A stretch of 64,000 bases of DNA from Phycisphaerales bacterium (lineage in GTDB: Bacteria; Planctomycetota; Phycisphaerae; Phycisphaerales; UBA1924), in assembly GCA_016699835.1 (NCBI GenBank), contig CP064987.1, positions 2,604,001-2,668,000 on the forward strand, given 5' to 3'. Below are positions 61,498 through 64,000 of this stretch, in pieces; within the stretch, counting starts at the first letter, position 1, and every line of letters starts with the position of its first letter. Position numbers and translations under genes: made by a program. The notes under the pieces were generated by a model that searched no databases, was not told the origin of the DNA, and worked only from the letters and a program-made list of their open reading frames with translations.

Positions 61498-61550
61498 AGT
61501 CCCTTTGTTTTCCTCGCCTTCCCTTTGTGTCCTCTGCGTTCGCCTTCTCC
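61498..61550. repeat. Purine-rich inverted repeat, arm 2 flanking the GxxExxY gene
   Basis: On the plus strand it reads CCCTTTGTTTTCCTCGCC and later TCCTCTGCGTTCGCCTTCTC, the inverse of the 60941-60989 arm. It ends one base before the DUF58 start codon at 61552, so it occupies the region where a Shine-Dalgarno would be expected. Confidence 0.85.
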
Positions 61551-61551
61551 C

Positions 61552-62556
61552 ATGCTCAAGAGCCTCTCCACCAAGCGTCCCCAGTCCCTCGAGGATCTGC
61601 TCCCCGGCGAGTTGATCGCGCGGCTTGATCCGCTCGATCTCCAGAGCCGAAAGGTTTTCTTCGGCAAACTCAAGGGCGAACGCCGCAGCAAGAAGCGGGG
61701 TGAGTCCGTCGAGTTCGCCGACCATCGCCCGTATGTCATGGGCGACGACATCCGGCACATCGATTGGAACATCTTCGGGCGGCTCGACAAACTCTTTCTG
61801 AAGCTCTTTCTTGAGGAAGAGGATCTCTCGCTGCATCTCGTGATCGACGCGTCGGCGTCGAGCGACTGCGGCGACCCGAACAAGTTCTTGTTCATGCAGA
61901 AGGCCGCGATGGCGCTGGGGTACGTCGGGCTCGTGAATCTCAACCGCGTCGGCGCGACGTCGATGGGCGGCTGGACGGGCGGGCGTGAGGAGAGCGACGG
62001 CGAGGAGAACGGCGTGCAGCCCTCGCTCGCGGTGGGGGCGACGATCCGCGACCTGCGCGGGCGGCGTCGCGTGCTCGATCTCTCGCGATGGGTCTGCTCG
62101 CTCCGCCCGGGCGGGGCGCTCTCGTTCCGTGCGGCGGCGGAGCGCATCACGCTGACCCGGCGCGGCAAGGGGATCATGCTCGTCTTCTCCGACTTCTTCT
62201 TCAAGGAGGGGTATGAGCAGGGGCTGCGGATGCTCGTCGGCGGCGGGTATGACGTCTTCTGCGTGCAGGTTCTCTCGCCCCAGGAGGTCGATCCCGCGGG
62301 CGGCGGGCGCGGCGGCAAGCCCGGCGACGGGATCGCGGGCGATCTTCGACTGAAGGACATCGAGGACGGCGACACGGCCGACGTCACGATCTCCGCGCCG
62401 CTCCTCAAGCGGTACAAGTCCAACCTCGCGGCATACTGCGACCAACTCCGTGAGTTCTGCCTGCGGCGTGACATGCAACTGCTGACGGTGCGCAGCGACA
62501 CGCCGATCGAGACGCTCGTGCTCGATTACCTGAGGAAGCGAGGGATCGTGCGATGA
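61552..62556 (+). CDS. DUF58 domain protein
   Basis: A protein of 334 residues from ATG 61552. The DUF58 signature is EFADHRPYVMGDDIRHIDWN, followed by LHLVIDASASSDCG, a VWA-type beta strand with a MIDAS-like DASASS motif. It belongs to the MoxR/DUF58/VWA set that is usually transcribed as one unit and is thought to take part in envelope or metal-enzyme maturation. A loop of about 15 Gly/Glu/Asp residues at about 150 and another Gly-rich segment at about 255 look like low-complexity insertions. The stop overlaps the next start as ATGA. No Shine-Dalgarno is visible because the start directly follows the repeat arm. Confidence 0.9.
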   Translation: MLKSLSTKRPQSLEDLLPGELIARLDPLDLQSRKVFFGKLKGERRSKKRGESVEFADHRPYVMGDDIRHIDWNIFGRLDKLFLKLFLEEEDLSLHLVIDASASSDCGDPNKFLFMQKAAMALGYVGLVNLNRVGATSMGGWTGGREESDGEENGVQPSLAVGATIRDLRGRRRVLDLSRWVCSLRPGGALSFRAAAERITLTRRGKGIMLVFSDFFFKEGYEQGLRMLVGGGYDVFCVQVLSPQEVDPAGGGRGGKPGDGIAGDLRLKDIEDGDTADVTISAPLLKRYKSNLAAYCDQLREFCLRRDMQLLTVRSDTPIETLVLDYLRKRGIVR

Positions 62557-64000
62557 CGTATCTCACGCCGATCCTCGCGGGTGTGGCGGCGGCGATCGCC
62601 ATCCCGTCGCTGATCATCCTGTACTTCCTGAAACTGCGCCGGCGCAACGTCGAGATCTCGACAACGCTGCTCTGGAAGAAGGCGATCCAGGATCTGCAGG
62701 CGAACGCGCCGTTCCAGCGTCTCCGCCGGAACATTCTGCTCCTGCTCCAACTCCTGATCCTGGGCGGGATGCTCTTCGCGATCGCCCAGCCGCAGATCTC
62801 TCGGATCGCGCTCGATTCGCAGCGGCACATCATCCTGATCGACCGCTCGGCGAGCATGTCGTCGAACGACGAGCCCGACGGGCGTGGCGGGTTCCGCTCG
62901 CGTCTCGACGCCGCGAAAGAGCAGGCGCTGGCACTCGTCGCGTCCTTGCGTGAAGGCTCGGCCTTTGCCACGGCGGGGGTCGGCGGCGGGGACGAGGCGA
63001 TGATCATCGCCTTCGACGCGTCGGCGGCCATCCTCCAGAACTTCACCTCCGACAAGGCGCGCCTGAGCGACGCGATCCGCTCGATCCAGCCGACCGATGC
63101 GAGGACGTCGATCGAGGAGGCGTTGCGGCTCGTTCGAGCGCAGGGCAAGCAGCGCGTCATCACCGATACGGGCAGCAACAGCACCATCACGTCCGAGGAA
63201 CTCTTCTCCGACGACAACGATCTGGCGCTGCACCTCTGGTCCGACGGTCGAATCTCGGATCTCTCGGCCGCCAAGCCGGGACCGGAGCGCTCGTTCGAGT
63301 ATCACCAGGTCGGCAAGGCGGGGAGCGGAAACGTCGCGATCACGTCGATCCGGGCCGAGCGATCGTTCGATGATCCCAAAGAACTCTCGATCTTTGTGGG
63401 GCTTCAGAACAACGAGGCGATCGAGCGTGCGATCGATGTTGAACTCCGCGTGAACGACACGACGGCGCAGATCCGTGCCGTCCTTGTTCCGAAGGCGGCA
63501 ATGCCAATCCAGGGTGGCGACGCGGCGGACGCGGCGACAGCGATCACACCCGGCGTCGGTGGCACGGTCTTCAAACTCGATCGCCCCGAGGCCGCGCTCA
63601 TCCAGGTGACGCTGCGACAGCCCAGCAGTCCGGAGTCTCCGGCGGGGGATGTCTTGGCGACGGACAATCGCGCGTGGCTTGTGGTGCCGCCGGCGAAGCG
63701 GATGTCGGTCGCCCTCGTGAGCGATGGCGATCTCTTCCTCGAGTCTCTCCTGAGCGTGCTGCGACTATCCAAGGTGGACACGATGTCGCTCGCCCAGTTC
63801 GAGAAACTGGCGTCGCAGGGAAAGGCGACGGACTACGACGTGGTCGTGCTCGATCGCGTGCTCCCGAAGGTGGCTCTGACGCCAAGTGGGTTGCCTCCGG
63901 GTCGTTACATCGTCTTTGGATCGATCCCGACGGGTCCCGAGGCACCTCTGCAGACCACGGGTGAGGCCGGTTCGCAGGGCTTTCTCCACTGGAACCGCGA
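62553..64000 (+). CDS. BatA-like VWA membrane protein (3' end outside window)
   Basis: The N-terminal part is an aerotolerance/BatA type: helix 1 (IPSLIILYFLKLRRR), then NVEISTTLLWKKAIQDLQAN and helix 2 (ILLLLQLLILGGMLFAIAQP). A VWA domain follows at about residue 85, with MIDAS DRSASMSS. ATG 62553 overlaps the DUF58 stop as ATGA. The frame is open to base 64000 (about 482 codons seen); the rest lies beyond the window. It is probably the membrane partner of the MoxR ATPase. Confidence 0.9.
   Translation, partial: MTYLTPILAGVAAAIAIPSLIILYFLKLRRRNVEISTTLLWKKAIQDLQANAPFQRLRRNILLLLQLLILGGMLFAIAQPQISRIALDSQRHIILIDRSASMSSNDEPDGRGGFRSRLDAAKEQALALVASLREGSAFATAGVGGGDEAMIIAFDASAAILQNFTSDKARLSDAIRSIQPTDARTSIEEALRLVRAQGKQRVITDTGSNSTITSEELFSDDNDLALHLWSDGRISDLSAAKPGPERSFEYHQVGKAGSGNVAITSIRAERSFDDPKELSIFVGLQNNEAIERAIDVELRVNDTTAQIRAVLVPKAAMPIQGGDAADAATAITPGVGGTVFKLDRPEAALIQVTLRQPSSPESPAGDVLATDNRAWLVVPPAKRMSVALVSDGDLFLESLLSVLRLSKVDTMSLAQFEKLASQGKATDYDVVVLDRVLPKVALTPSGLPPGRYIVFGSIPTGPEAPLQTTGEAGSQGFLHWNR

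Overview
The window looks like chromosomal DNA of a high-GC planctomycete, probably of the class Phycisphaerae. Secreted proteins at the left end finish in a duplicated dockerin-like module closing on Gly-Cys, a protein type I associate with Phycisphaerae. There is an exosortase/EpsI exopolysaccharide locus with a PEP-CTERM-like substrate, and a MoxR/DUF58/VWA operon. Both tRNA genes lack an encoded CCA end. Taxonomy is inferred from gene content only.

Region 1 (1-12725) is mostly minus strand and mostly encodes exported proteins: two tandem PQQ-sugar-dehydrogenase-like/PKD/dockerin paralogues (the first cut by the window edge), a small dockerin protein, and a beta-propeller-like repeat protein with a dockerin tail. 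Also here are a TauE/SafE permease, tRNA-Arg(CCT), the ychF GTPase on the plus strand, a membrane-anchored PIG-L deacetylase and a PEP-CTERM-like protein with a possible Cys-Gln thioester module.

Region 2 (13138-37455, all minus) is one long exopolysaccharide and exosortase cluster. In transcription order it holds a glycosyltransferase-like protein of unknown family, a Wzx flippase, GT4, an O-antigen ligase/polymerase, two GT2s, a polysaccharide deacetylase, GT4, a GT39-like protein, GT2, a WecG/TagA/CpsF transferase, a degenerate nucleotidyltransferase, exosortase, EpsI, a Wzz/BY-kinase, an initiating sugar transferase and a 1574-aa TPR protein. Most junctions are ATGA or GTGA overlaps, so the genes are probably co-transcribed and translationally coupled. 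The chain supplies initiation, assembly, export, polymerisation and length control of a polymer, together with the peptidase thought to attach PEP-CTERM proteins to the cell surface.

Region 3 (37636-53311) holds a secreted FN3/beta-helix protein, rfbB, a methyltransferase, DUF1569 and DUF1579-like proteins, guaB, a glycogen debranching enzyme, dnaA, a GNAT protein, a secreted hypothetical protein and tRNA-Lys(CTT).

Region 4 (53476-64000, plus strand) holds an orphan iron-type ABC permease, an NHL lipoprotein, a large VWA membrane protein, MoxR, a GxxExxY protein, DUF58 and a BatA-like VWA protein cut by the window end.

The most unusual structure is a purine-rich inverted repeat pair seen twice. 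At 60941-61550 it encloses a GxxExxY (PD-(D/E)XK-like) gene and splits MoxR from DUF58. At 25311-25528 an empty version separates two exopolysaccharide genes. In both cases one arm ends at the start codon of the downstream gene and the other lies at the end of the upstream gene. A 20-copy heptamer array precedes moxR in the same operon.
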